A stretch of 62,390 nucleotides of DNA from Rhodocytophaga aerolata. Lineage in GTDB: Bacteria > Bacteroidota > Bacteroidia > Cytophagales > 172606-1. Positions 45,607 to 53,686 of this stretch are shown piece by piece. The position numbers and the translations under genes are program-made. The stretch lies in assembly GCF_030503435.1 (NCBI RefSeq), contig NZ_JAUKPO010000039.1, positions 1 through 62,390 on the forward strand, given 5' to 3'. A model generated the notes under the pieces. The model did no database searches. It saw only the letters and a list, made by a program, of their open reading frames with translations, and was not told the origin of the DNA. Each line of letters begins with the position of its first letter. Position 1 is the first letter of the stretch.

Positions 45607-45943
45607 GTAATTTAAATGGGTTGATAAATGAGAATAGATTTAGCAAACAGGCTACTACAACACCGGATGTATCTAGCCAGTAAGTGAAAGGCTGCCGGCA
45701 ATTGTATAGGTATGCAGCAATATGCTGAATTGCCTCTAGTTGCTAGGTGAATGCTTGGTAAAATTCCTACATACGTGAGGTTACAACCATCTTCACAGCA
45801 ATACGGGTTGTAGTTATTTTAGCAATGCCAGTAATGGTATGGAAGTCCAGGGACAGATCAGGTTGAGGTAACGTCAGGGAAGAGAACTATTGCCTCTTCC
45901 CTGCAAATACAAAAAAACGGTAGCTTAGAGGCTAGTGTATACC
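45607..45943. other. Intergenic region with a hairpin
   Basis: 337 bp. Contains a 10-bp perfect inverted repeat, arms CAGGGAAGAG (45875-45884) and CTCTTCCCTG (45894-45903), just past the end of the isomerase gene; no T-run, so it may stabilise the 3' end. No gene found. Confidence 0.45.
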
Positions 45944-46810
45944 TTACAAGTAGTTCTTTTTCATAATATAGTCCCGGCTCATGGCAAGGCTTTCGAACGG
46001 CTCCCGGCTTGTTTGATCCTGCTCCACAAACCAGTGTTTTAATCCGGCGGTGGTACGTTCGGCAAAAATCCGGTCAAAGTTAATAATGCCATGGCCCACT
46101 TCGGCAAATTGCTCCGATCCACGTTCCATATCTTTTACATGCCATAAGGGAAAACGGCCAGGGTATTTTTTAAAGTACGCCACCGGATCAACACCGGCTT
46201 TAGTAATCCAGAAAAGATCCGCTTCCATAATCAGGTGTTCCTTGTCCGTTTGCTGAAGAATCATGTCATAGGGAACTACCCCATCGATGGGCGGAAACTC
46301 AAAGTTATGGCCATGATAGCCAAATTGAATGTTGACTTTCCGGCAGGCTTCTCCGGATTTGTTGAGCATCTCAATCAACTCTTTGTACATATCCAGGCTG
46401 GTACGTTCTTCTTTAAATAGCCAGGCACAAATCATGTAAGGAATGTTCATCATCGCTGCATCTTCCACCGCTTTGTCCCATCCATACTTCAAACTTCCCT
46501 TTGCTTTATCTATCCGGCCTGTTTCATAATGGGCACTGATAATTTTTAGGCCCAGGTCGCTGCAGATTTTGCTGAACTCTTTCGGCGTTTTTCCCCAATA
46601 GGTTCCGTCATAGCCAAAAAGTTCTAGTTCGTTGTAGCCTAGCTTGGCAAGTTTAGCCAATGAGCCGGTTAAATCTTTTTTTAGGTATTCGCGTATGGTC
46701 CATAATTGTGCACCGAGGGGTTTGTTTTGTGGTGTTGCCGACATGGTAGAAGCTAAATGCATAGTAGAAGCGGACATGATAAGTGATTTAACAAAGGTTC
46801 TTCTTTGCAT
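45944..46810 (-). CDS. Exported sugar phosphate isomerase/epimerase-like TIM-barrel protein
   Basis: 288 aa. A twin-arginine-like signal (QRRTFVKSLIMSAST) precedes an AP-endonuclease-2 TIM barrel with the metal-site pattern typical of the family: E in YNELELFGYDG, H in HYETG and GYHGHNFEF, E in IMEADLFW, and the H of LWHVKDMERG. Secreted members in Bacteroidota are linked to 3-keto-sugar and inositol-type catabolism. It probably isomerises or epimerises a keto-sugar. Single gene. Confidence 0.88.
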   Translation of the reverse strand: MQRRTFVKSLIMSASTMHLASTMSATPQNKPLGAQLWTIREYLKKDLTGSLAKLAKLGYNELELFGYDGTYWGKTPKEFSKICSDLGLKIISAHYETGRIDKAKGSLKYGWDKAVEDAAMMNIPYMICAWLFKEERTSLDMYKELIEMLNKSGEACRKVNIQFGYHGHNFEFPPIDGVVPYDMILQQTDKEHLIMEADLFWITKAGVDPVAYFKKYPGRFPLWHVKDMERGSEQFAEVGHGIINFDRIFAERTTAGLKHWFVEQDQTSREPFESLAMSRDYIMKKNYL

Positions 46811-46979
46811 AGGATTTTGTTTAGAGTAACCTACATTTTTTTTAGCTTGTTTCCAATTAGTTTATTAGTAAAATAATCCTTTCTCAGGGGGCTGTGCCGT
46901 AGAAATTTGAATTTTATGGAGGAATGAGGCAGCCACCATTCCCACCTTTTCGTAAGCAAATTAACCAACACCTAACCGG

Positions 46980-47756
46980 ATGAAAATTGCTACCTATAAT
47001 GTAAATGGAATCAATGCCCGCTTACCTGTATTACTTCAATGGCTGGAACAAGCAAAGCCAGCAGTGGTTTGCCTGCAGGAATTAAAAGCACCCCAGGAAA
47101 AATTTCCCCTGGAAGCCATTCGGGAAGCTGGCTACGAAGCCATCTGGCATGGCCAGAAAAGCTGGAATGGCGTAGCAATCCTGACACCCCATATACCAGC
47201 AGAAGAAACGAGGCGCGGCCTAGCCGGAGATCCTGATGACTCACAAAGCCGGTATATCGAAGCCAGAGTGAATGGAATCTTAATTAGGTGCCTCTACCTG
47301 CCAAATGGTAACCCGGCTCCCGGACCTAAGTTCGACTATAAGTTACGCTGGTTTGAACGGTTGAAAACCCACGCAGCCCAGCTGATAAAACAGAATATAC
47401 CTGCGGTACTGGCCGGTGATTTCAATGTTATACCCACTGAGCTGGATGTATATAAACCGGAACGATGGCTGGAAGATGCCTTGTTCCGGCCTGAAACGCG
47501 CCAGGCCTACCAGCAATTATTAGCCCAGGGCTGGACGGATTCTCTGCGGAAATTTCATCCACAACAACCCATATACACCTTCTGGGACTATTTCCGGAAT
47601 GCCTATGGCCGCAATGCCGGCTTGCGGATAGATCACTTATTAGTAAGTCCTGCACTGGCCGGGCGGCTCAGCGAAGCAGCTGTAGACCATCAGGTACGTG
47701 GCTGGGAAAAATCAAGCGATCATGCGCCTACCTGGATACGCTTAGCGGACGGCTAG
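46980..47756 (+). CDS. xth: Exodeoxyribonuclease III
   Basis: 258 aa, a DNA-repair AP endonuclease/exonuclease of the exonuclease-endonuclease-phosphatase superfamily. All motifs are present: N9 (YNVNGI), E34 (CLQELK), GDFNV (catalytic Asp/Asn about 147-149) and the C-terminal SSDHAPTW. Length fits XthA. It removes abasic sites and 3' blocks in the cytosol. Single gene, divergent from the isomerase gene. Confidence 0.94.
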   Translation: MKIATYNVNGINARLPVLLQWLEQAKPAVVCLQELKAPQEKFPLEAIREAGYEAIWHGQKSWNGVAILTPHIPAEETRRGLAGDPDDSQSRYIEARVNGILIRCLYLPNGNPAPGPKFDYKLRWFERLKTHAAQLIKQNIPAVLAGDFNVIPTELDVYKPERWLEDALFRPETRQAYQQLLAQGWTDSLRKFHPQQPIYTFWDYFRNAYGRNAGLRIDHLLVSPALAGRLSEAAVDHQVRGWEKSSDHAPTWIRLADG

Positions 47757-47884
47757 TATACCTTTGCTTGTAAAGATTTATCTGCTCTCCCAGAAGGTAA
47801 ATTTAGTATTCCTGGCTATATTCAGGCCAGGTGCCGGCAACTACTCAGGCTGAAGCAGGCACAAAATCTAAACTACCAATATGT

Positions 47885-48526
47885 ATGGCAAACAAGGGAA
47901 TTACTGACCAGGAGCTGGCTGCCCAGCTCAGAAAACCAACCGGCGAATTAGGTAAACTGGTGGCAGAAAAGATGAGTCAGAATAATGCCTTTCTCTACCA
48001 GCAAGCATTCCAGCTAATGGACATCCAACCAACTGACCGGGTGCTGGAGATAGGTTTTGGCCACGGGCAATTCCTGGCACAAACAGTTGAGTTAGCCTCT
48101 GATGGATGGGTAGCTGGCGTAGATTTTTCTGAAGATATGATTCTTGCAGCCAGCTACAGGTACGCTACCCTAATTGAAGCCGGAAAACTAGCGATTGTTC
48201 AGGGGGACATTACGGCAATCCCTTATGCGGATAACACCTTCACCAAGGTTTTTGCTTTGAATACAATTTATTTTATAGATGATCCTCTGGGTGCCTTGCA
48301 GGAACTGTACCGGGTTCTCCGAACAGGCGGGATGGGCTGTATCGGAATACGGACGGCTAGTACCATGAAAAACCATGCCTTTACCCAATACGGATTTACC
48401 TGTTATGAACTACCTCAGGTAGAAGAACTTTTTCTACAGGCAGGCTTCAAAGCTATTCAACACAAACACCAATCAGATGAAGTTTCGCCAGAGTTTGATG
48501 CCTTAACTGTAATCGGATTCAAATAA
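47885..48526 (+). CDS. Class I SAM-dependent methyltransferase
   Basis: About 213 aa. The SAM-binding motif I is VLEIGFGHGQFL, motif II region VAGVDFSEDMI, and ALNTIYFIDDP with LYRVLRTGG gives the later motifs of the Methyltransf_11 group. Substrate unknown; many relatives methylate small molecules or quinones. ATG at 47885 is preferred over an in-frame GTG at 47831. Single gene, 128 bp after exonuclease III. Confidence 0.88.
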   Translation: MANKGITDQELAAQLRKPTGELGKLVAEKMSQNNAFLYQQAFQLMDIQPTDRVLEIGFGHGQFLAQTVELASDGWVAGVDFSEDMILAASYRYATLIEAGKLAIVQGDITAIPYADNTFTKVFALNTIYFIDDPLGALQELYRVLRTGGMGCIGIRTASTMKNHAFTQYGFTCYELPQVEELFLQAGFKAIQHKHQSDEVSPEFDALTVIGFK

Positions 48527-48619
48527 CCAGCTTGCATGTAATTGGTAATATTTCTTTATATTGGCTTTTTACCACATTTTCTTAACCTACTTATTTCCTT
48601 ATTTACGATTGTGTTCCGC

Positions 48620-49909
48620 ATGAAAAAAACACTTACTTTTTTATTGCTGGCTATTTCCTGCCTGGCAAATGCACAAACCAAATCCAGTAAAAAATCTCCT
48701 CTCTTAAAAGAAGCATCGGCTGAAAGTGCAGGCATGTCCAAAGAGCGGCTAGCCCGCATCGACAGCATGTGCCAGCAGGTCGTTTCTTCAGGAAAACTTC
48801 CCGGAGTAGTTGCGCTGGTTGCCCGCAATGGAAAAATCGTGTACCACAAAGCCTTTGGTATGGCCGATAATGGGAGCAACCGGCAGCTCAAAAAGGATGA
48901 TATTTTCCGCATTGCTTCACAAACAAAAGCCATTACCTCTACAGCCGTGATGATGCTATGGGAACAGGGCAAATTCCGGCTGGATGATCCTATTTCCAAA
49001 TACATTCCGGAGTTTAAAAATCCGCAAGTGCTCAAAACCTTCCGCTACCAGGATACTTCGTATACCACTACACCAGCTACCGGGGAAATTACTATCCGCC
49101 AACTGCTTACCCATACCTCAGGTATCGGCTATGGCGAAATTGATGGAGACGAACGATTTAAAATGATCTATAAAAAAGCCGGTGTTACCGACTTGTTTAC
49201 AACTGAAAATATAAGTATTGAAGAGAGTGTGAAGAAACTGGCAAAGCTACCTTTGCATCACAATCCCGGGGAGAAATATACCTATAGTGAAGGCCTGGAT
49301 GTATTAGGTTATTTGATAGAGATTGTTTCCGGAGAGCCTTTCGATGTGTATCTGCGGAAGCATCTGTTTGAACCTTTAGGAATGAACGATACCTGGTTTT
49401 ATTTGCCTCAGGATAAAGCAAGCCGCCTGGTTTCTATCCAAAAGGCAGAAGGAAGCAAATGGACCGCTTATCCTACTACCTTTTATGATCCTCAATATCC
49501 GGTAAAAGGAGCGAAGCGGTTTTTTTCCGGCGGAGCCGGGCTAAGCAGCACGGCAAAAGACTATGCCACGTTTTTACAAATGTACCTGAACGAAGGAGAG
49601 TTAAATGGCGTGCGTATTTTAAGCCGCACAACCATTCAATCTATGATGGGTAACCAGACAGGCAGTTTGTATGGGGGCGACAATGCTTATTACGGATTGG
49701 CTTTTGGCATCGTAACTGAGAAGGGAGAGGCCTCGGGCGGACAAGGAAGTGCCGGTACATTCTCCTGGGGAGGCTATTTCAACACACAATATTTTGCTGA
49801 CCCCCAAGAAAAGATCATCGGCATAATATTAAAGCAAACCCAAGGTCCGGTAGATGACCCAACCAGCTGGATGTTCCGCCAGCTAGTAGAACAAGCCGTA
49901 GATGATTAA
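48620..49909 (+). CDS. Exported serine hydrolase, beta-lactamase (class C / PF00144) family
   Basis: About 429 aa. Signal peptide (MKKTLTFLLLAISCLANA) then the beta-lactamase-related domain. The nucleophile is in SQTK (IASQTKAITS) and the second motif is a YSE variant of Y-x-N (KYTYSEGLD). The substrate may be D-amino-acyl peptides, esters or beta-lactams; the sequence cannot decide. Start at 48620 gives the signal peptide; the frame is open to 48542. A strong terminator follows at 49996-50045. Confidence 0.9.
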   Translation: MKKTLTFLLLAISCLANAQTKSSKKSPLLKEASAESAGMSKERLARIDSMCQQVVSSGKLPGVVALVARNGKIVYHKAFGMADNGSNRQLKKDDIFRIASQTKAITSTAVMMLWEQGKFRLDDPISKYIPEFKNPQVLKTFRYQDTSYTTTPATGEITIRQLLTHTSGIGYGEIDGDERFKMIYKKAGVTDLFTTENISIEESVKKLAKLPLHHNPGEKYTYSEGLDVLGYLIEIVSGEPFDVYLRKHLFEPLGMNDTWFYLPQDKASRLVSIQKAEGSKWTAYPTTFYDPQYPVKGAKRFFSGGAGLSSTAKDYATFLQMYLNEGELNGVRILSRTTIQSMMGNQTGSLYGGDNAYYGLAFGIVTEKGEASGGQGSAGTFSWGGYFNTQYFADPQEKIIGIILKQTQGPVDDPTSWMFRQLVEQAVDD

Positions 49910-49995
49910 CCTACATTTACATTTAGATTCCAATTCATTCAAATCCTACAGTTTATTTATTGATTACGTAATAGTAGAAGGTATAAAAACTGATG

Positions 49996-50045
49996 AAAAA
50001 CGGGAATGGTCGGGAAGTTTTCTCCGCCGGCCATTCCCGTTTTTA
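49996..50045. terminator. Strong bidirectional terminator
   Basis: Long stem: AAAACGGGAATGGTCGG (about 49997-50013) pairs with CCGGCCATTCCCGTTTT with one G-T wobble; A-run and T-run flanks. It ends the serine hydrolase transcript. Confidence 0.9.
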
Positions 50046-50176
50046 TAAGAACGTATCAATAGCAAACAATGCCAACCTCTGCAAACTGTCGTCTTACATA
50101 CCGGTAAAGTGTACAGTTTCTAAACAATATTCCTACCTCTATAGTTATACGTTGTAAAATTTCTACTACGTACTAT

Positions 50177-51094
50177 ATGGCATTGAATAAGAGTTCCAAC
50201 GCAGATAAACCATTGATTGTACTGGCCGGCGCAACCGGTGAACTTGGCAGCCGCATAGCCAGCTCACTTTTGGAACGTGGAGCCCAGGTGCGGGCCTTGG
50301 TCCGTACAGGAAGTACCAGTGAAAAAGTTGGAGATTTACAGAGGGTAGGAGCCTCCGTTGTGGAAGTAGATTTTACCAATGCTGTTGCATTGGCTAAGGC
50401 CTGTCAAGGCGCTGCTTGTGTTGTTTCTGCCTTGTCTGGGTTGCGGGAAGTAATTGTAGACGCGCAAACCGCTTTGCTCAATGCGGCTGTGGAAGCGGGC
50501 GTTCCACGTTTTATTCCTTCTGACTTTGCCATCGATTTTACCAAAGTGCCCCAGGGAACCAACCGCAATCTTGACCTTCGTCGTGAATTTCAACAGCGGC
50601 TCGACAAAGCACCCATTGCTGCCACCTCTGTGCTGAACGGAATGTTCACTGACCTGCTTACCGGACAAGCACCAGTAATTCTTTCTCCGGTAAAAAGAGT
50701 AGTCTATTGGGAAAATGCCGACCAGCCGCTAGATTTTACTACCATTGATGATACAGCGGCTTTTACTGCCGCTGCTGCCCTGGACCCTTCCACGCCACGT
50801 TACCTGCGTATTGCCGGGGATGTAATCAGTGCCAGAGGGTTAACAAAAGCGGCAAGCGAAGCAAATAATAAGAAATTTAAACTGTTTAAAGCAGGCAGCT
50901 TGAAAGGTTTCGGCAGGCTAATAAAGGTTACTCGGGCGCTATTTCCGATGAAAGACGACGTATTTCCACCCTGGCAAGGTATGCAGTACCTGCGCAATAT
51001 GTTTAGCGGGCTCGCCAAACTAGAGCCACTGGATAATGGGCGGTACCCGGATATTCAATGGACATCTGTACAAGAAGTATTGGCAGACCGCTAA
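50177..51094 (+). CDS. NmrA-like / aromatic alcohol reductase family NAD(P)-binding protein
   Basis: 305 aa. An atypical short-chain dehydrogenase Rossmann fold with the NAD(P) motif GATGELGSRIASSLLERGA (15-33) and the family segment AGVPRFIPSDFAIDF. The catalytic Tyr-Lys of classical SDRs is absent, as in NmrA and isoflavone reductase-like proteins. It may reduce a small aromatic compound or sense the NADP redox state. It is a single gene that converges on the second Gfo/Idh/MocA gene. Confidence 0.88.
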   Translation: MALNKSSNADKPLIVLAGATGELGSRIASSLLERGAQVRALVRTGSTSEKVGDLQRVGASVVEVDFTNAVALAKACQGAACVVSALSGLREVIVDAQTALLNAAVEAGVPRFIPSDFAIDFTKVPQGTNRNLDLRREFQQRLDKAPIAATSVLNGMFTDLLTGQAPVILSPVKRVVYWENADQPLDFTTIDDTAAFTAAAALDPSTPRYLRIAGDVISARGLTKAASEANNKKFKLFKAGSLKGFGRLIKVTRALFPMKDDVFPPWQGMQYLRNMFSGLAKLEPLDNGRYPDIQWTSVQEVLADR

Positions 51095-51158
51095 TTGATC
51101 AGCAGACATACATAGTAGTTGCCTGGTATTTCTTATCCTAATCTTCTTGCATTAGTTC

Positions 51159-52343
51159 CTATACGGCTATAGGCCATTTAAAAGTTGACTGCAAAGAAAT
51201 TCTTCTGCCACTGGCTTGTGACTCCCGGGCAGCTTCAATAATTTCCAGTACATGAAGCGAATGTTCCGCCTGGATGAATGGCTCTTTTCCCGTGGCCATA
51301 CACTCGGCAATAACAGAAGCTCCTTCCTGCCAGACATAGGTTTTAGCATCGGTGACATGCCTTGTGGTTTGTTCCTGTTCTTTTGTAGCCATATCTACGC
51401 CAAACGGTGCCCAGTCGTAGCCAATCAGGTGCATATTTCCGCTGGTGCCTACAATAGAAATGGTAGGCTTTTCTTGTCCTTTGCCTTCATGGCCATAGGG
51501 GTCAAAGTAATTAAACCCGCTTTGTACATGCGAGAGTACCCCACTGGCGTGTTCCATCAGAATCATGGCATTATCTTCGGCTTCTACCTTCACAGGATTT
51601 GGGCGGTTTTCTACCTTTCGGGTAGGTGTAATAACATTGAGCATCGCTACAACCGACTTCACCGGCCCTAACAGGCCAGTAATAGATGCCAGATTATAAA
51701 CAGCCAGATCGGGCATACTACCGCCATTTTCCTCATAAAAGAAGGCCGACCATTCCGGACCCAGGTGTCCATAATGCCCATGTGCTGCGGCAATTTTTCC
51801 TAACTTCCCTCCTTGAATAGCTTTAGCCATAAACGCAAACTGCGGACTATTTACTACAGCCGGGGCTCCCCAGATGCGTATGCCTTTTTGTGTAGCCAGT
51901 TTCAGCAGTGCTTTTCCTTCCGCATAGGTATTGGCCAGGGGCTTTTCACTCCATACATGTTTACCAGCTTCCAGGGCTATTTTATTCAAACGGCCATGTT
52001 CCTGCATATCGGTGAGGTTAACCAGTAAATCGAAAGGCACGCCAGCCAGCATTTTTTCAATAGAGGGATACTGGTTGGGAATGCTGTATTTTTGAGCTGC
52101 CTTCGCGGCTCGCTCCACTATAATATCACAGGTGCTCACTAGTTCTACATAAGCCGATTTGGAGAGGTGGGGCAGATACATATTAGAGACACTTCCGCAT
52201 CCGATAACACCTACACGTATTTTCTTATCAGCTATAGGTGGGCTAGTCGCCTGCAAAGTTGCTGGCGTTAGGGCTGTGGCTACACCCAGCATACTTGCTT
52301 GGAGCAAAAAATCTTTCCTGGTGATGTGCTTCTGTGCTTTCAT
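51159..52343 (-). CDS. Exported Gfo/Idh/MocA family oxidoreductase
   Basis: 394 aa. The N-terminus (ITRKDFLLQASMLGVATALTP) resembles a twin-arginine signal but has only one arginine (TRK), so export may use Sec or a weak Tat signal. The Rossmann fold has GVIGCGSVSNMYLP, the EKPLA motif (SEKPLANTYAEG) and the C-terminal GFO domain. Shorter than the 34264 protein. Likely a sugar or keto-sugar oxidoreductase in the periplasm. Single gene. Confidence 0.88.
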   Translation of the reverse strand: MKAQKHITRKDFLLQASMLGVATALTPATLQATSPPIADKKIRVGVIGCGSVSNMYLPHLSKSAYVELVSTCDIIVERAAKAAQKYSIPNQYPSIEKMLAGVPFDLLVNLTDMQEHGRLNKIALEAGKHVWSEKPLANTYAEGKALLKLATQKGIRIWGAPAVVNSPQFAFMAKAIQGGKLGKIAAAHGHYGHLGPEWSAFFYEENGGSMPDLAVYNLASITGLLGPVKSVVAMLNVITPTRKVENRPNPVKVEAEDNAMILMEHASGVLSHVQSGFNYFDPYGHEGKGQEKPTISIVGTSGNMHLIGYDWAPFGVDMATKEQEQTTRHVTDAKTYVWQEGASVIAECMATGKEPFIQAEHSLHVLEIIEAARESQASGRRISLQSTFKWPIAV

Positions 52344-52624
52344 GGGTAAGGCATTAATAGTAAGTAGTTTCAGGCTGATAAAGAAAAATCAGGTTTTGCT
52401 TGTTAGTCAGCCAGTACAAGTAGTATACAGATGAACCAACGCAAGCTACAAAAAGATAGCAGAAAAAATGACTATTTGCAATCTATGGCAAATCATCTGC
52501 CTTCCACCTGTAAAAAGCTTATGTAGCCTACCTGTTTTTTAAACCTGGGAGCAGCGTTGTGCGTATTGCTGATATCCATAGGTGCAAGGCTTTGTGGTGA
52601 ATTTACTTAATTATCTCTACTATT

Positions 52625-53227
52625 ATGGTTCAACTGGACCACTTTTATATTGTGGCTATCGGCCAATCTGCCGGTGGCCTGCCAGCTTTAAAAGAGCTGT
52701 TGGAATCTTTGTCAAATTCTGATCATGCTTCCTTTGTGCTGATTGCTCACTTACCTATCGGAAGCAATAGCCGCTTAGATGTACTGCTGCAATCATCCAC
52801 AAGTTTACGCGTCCAATGGATTAGGCAGGGAGACAGCCCACAAGCCAATTGCCTGCACTTGTTACCTCCGGGCTACGAAGTTACCCTGGAAGGTGGTAAA
52901 TTTCATTTGCAGCTCAGAGAGCAGGATGATAGAATCAACCGTTCAATTGATCATTTCTTTATTTCATTAGCCAGAGATGTAAAGCACCGGGCTATTGGGG
53001 TTATTCTTTCTGGCACTGGCTCCGATGGCTTACAAGGGGTACAAGAAATAGAAAACCATGGAGGGCTTGTGTTGGTGCAGCACCCCATAACTGCTCAATT
53101 TAAAGGGATGCCGGCAGAAGTTGTTTCAAAAGATCATCCGGATTTTGTCGCTTCTCCGGAAGGAATCGGAAAAGCCCTGAGCTGCCACTTGCAAATTCCT
53201 CCCTATATGCCCGCTGAAGGCTCTTGA
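52625..53227 (+). CDS. Stand-alone CheB methylesterase domain
   Basis: 200 aa, only the CheB catalytic domain. The triad residues are S15 (GQSAGG), H42 (IAHLPIG) and D134 (SGTGSDG). The receiver domain that normally regulates CheB is absent, and no chemotaxis gene lies nearby. Such single-domain CheB proteins in non-motile bacteria are often parts of hybrid signalling proteins or act on other esters or amides. It lies just before the AT-rich island. Confidence 0.9.
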   Translation: MVQLDHFYIVAIGQSAGGLPALKELLESLSNSDHASFVLIAHLPIGSNSRLDVLLQSSTSLRVQWIRQGDSPQANCLHLLPPGYEVTLEGGKFHLQLREQDDRINRSIDHFFISLARDVKHRAIGVILSGTGSDGLQGVQEIENHGGLVLVQHPITAQFKGMPAEVVSKDHPDFVASPEGIGKALSCHLQIPPYMPAEGS

Positions 53228-53677
53228 TTGTTAATTCATTATTAAAACAAAATACAAAGGTTAATACAAAAATCTTAAAAAAATCTCTTCTTAGCTAAAT
53301 TGGTTTAATCTACTATGCTTTTACTTTTTTTCATACTAATATAATAACAATATAGCTGATAACCTGAGCTTTAGGCTATCCTTGCTGTACCTAGCAGCTG
53401 ATACGTTTCATAAATTCTTACATTCTGCTCTTTGAGAATATAAAGCTTTCTATCGTATTTAATTCTTAGACAAAGCTTCAATCACGGCATCATGGAATTT
53501 ATCATGAGCTATCTATACTACATAGCTACGGCTTATCTTTTAATAGACTTATTTATCAAATTTAATCTGAGGATAAATTTTGATCTAAGTCGAATACTTC
53601 TTACAGTTTTGCTTCATTCTTTATTGGAGAAATCAGTAGTGTTTAATAATTATAAGATAAAAATGATCAACCAAAAA
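53228..53677. other. AT-rich region at the left edge of the glycan island
   Basis: Low-GC DNA with poly-A and poly-T runs. It holds one doubtful small frame (53492-53686). I saw no terminator, repeat or integrase gene. Confidence 0.4.
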
Positions 53678-53686
53678 TTATTTTAA
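53492..53686 (+). pseudogene. Doubtful 64-aa hydrophobic frame, possible gene remnant
   Basis: The product is hydrophobic near its N-terminus (YIATAYLLIDLFIKF) and then basic. The 'LLIDLFIKF' stretch faintly recalls DUF5687-like ABC-2 membrane proteins, so it may be a remnant of such a gene, but this is a loose impression. High A+T could also produce it by chance. It overlaps the 3' end of the minus-strand gene by 9 bp. Confidence 0.15.
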
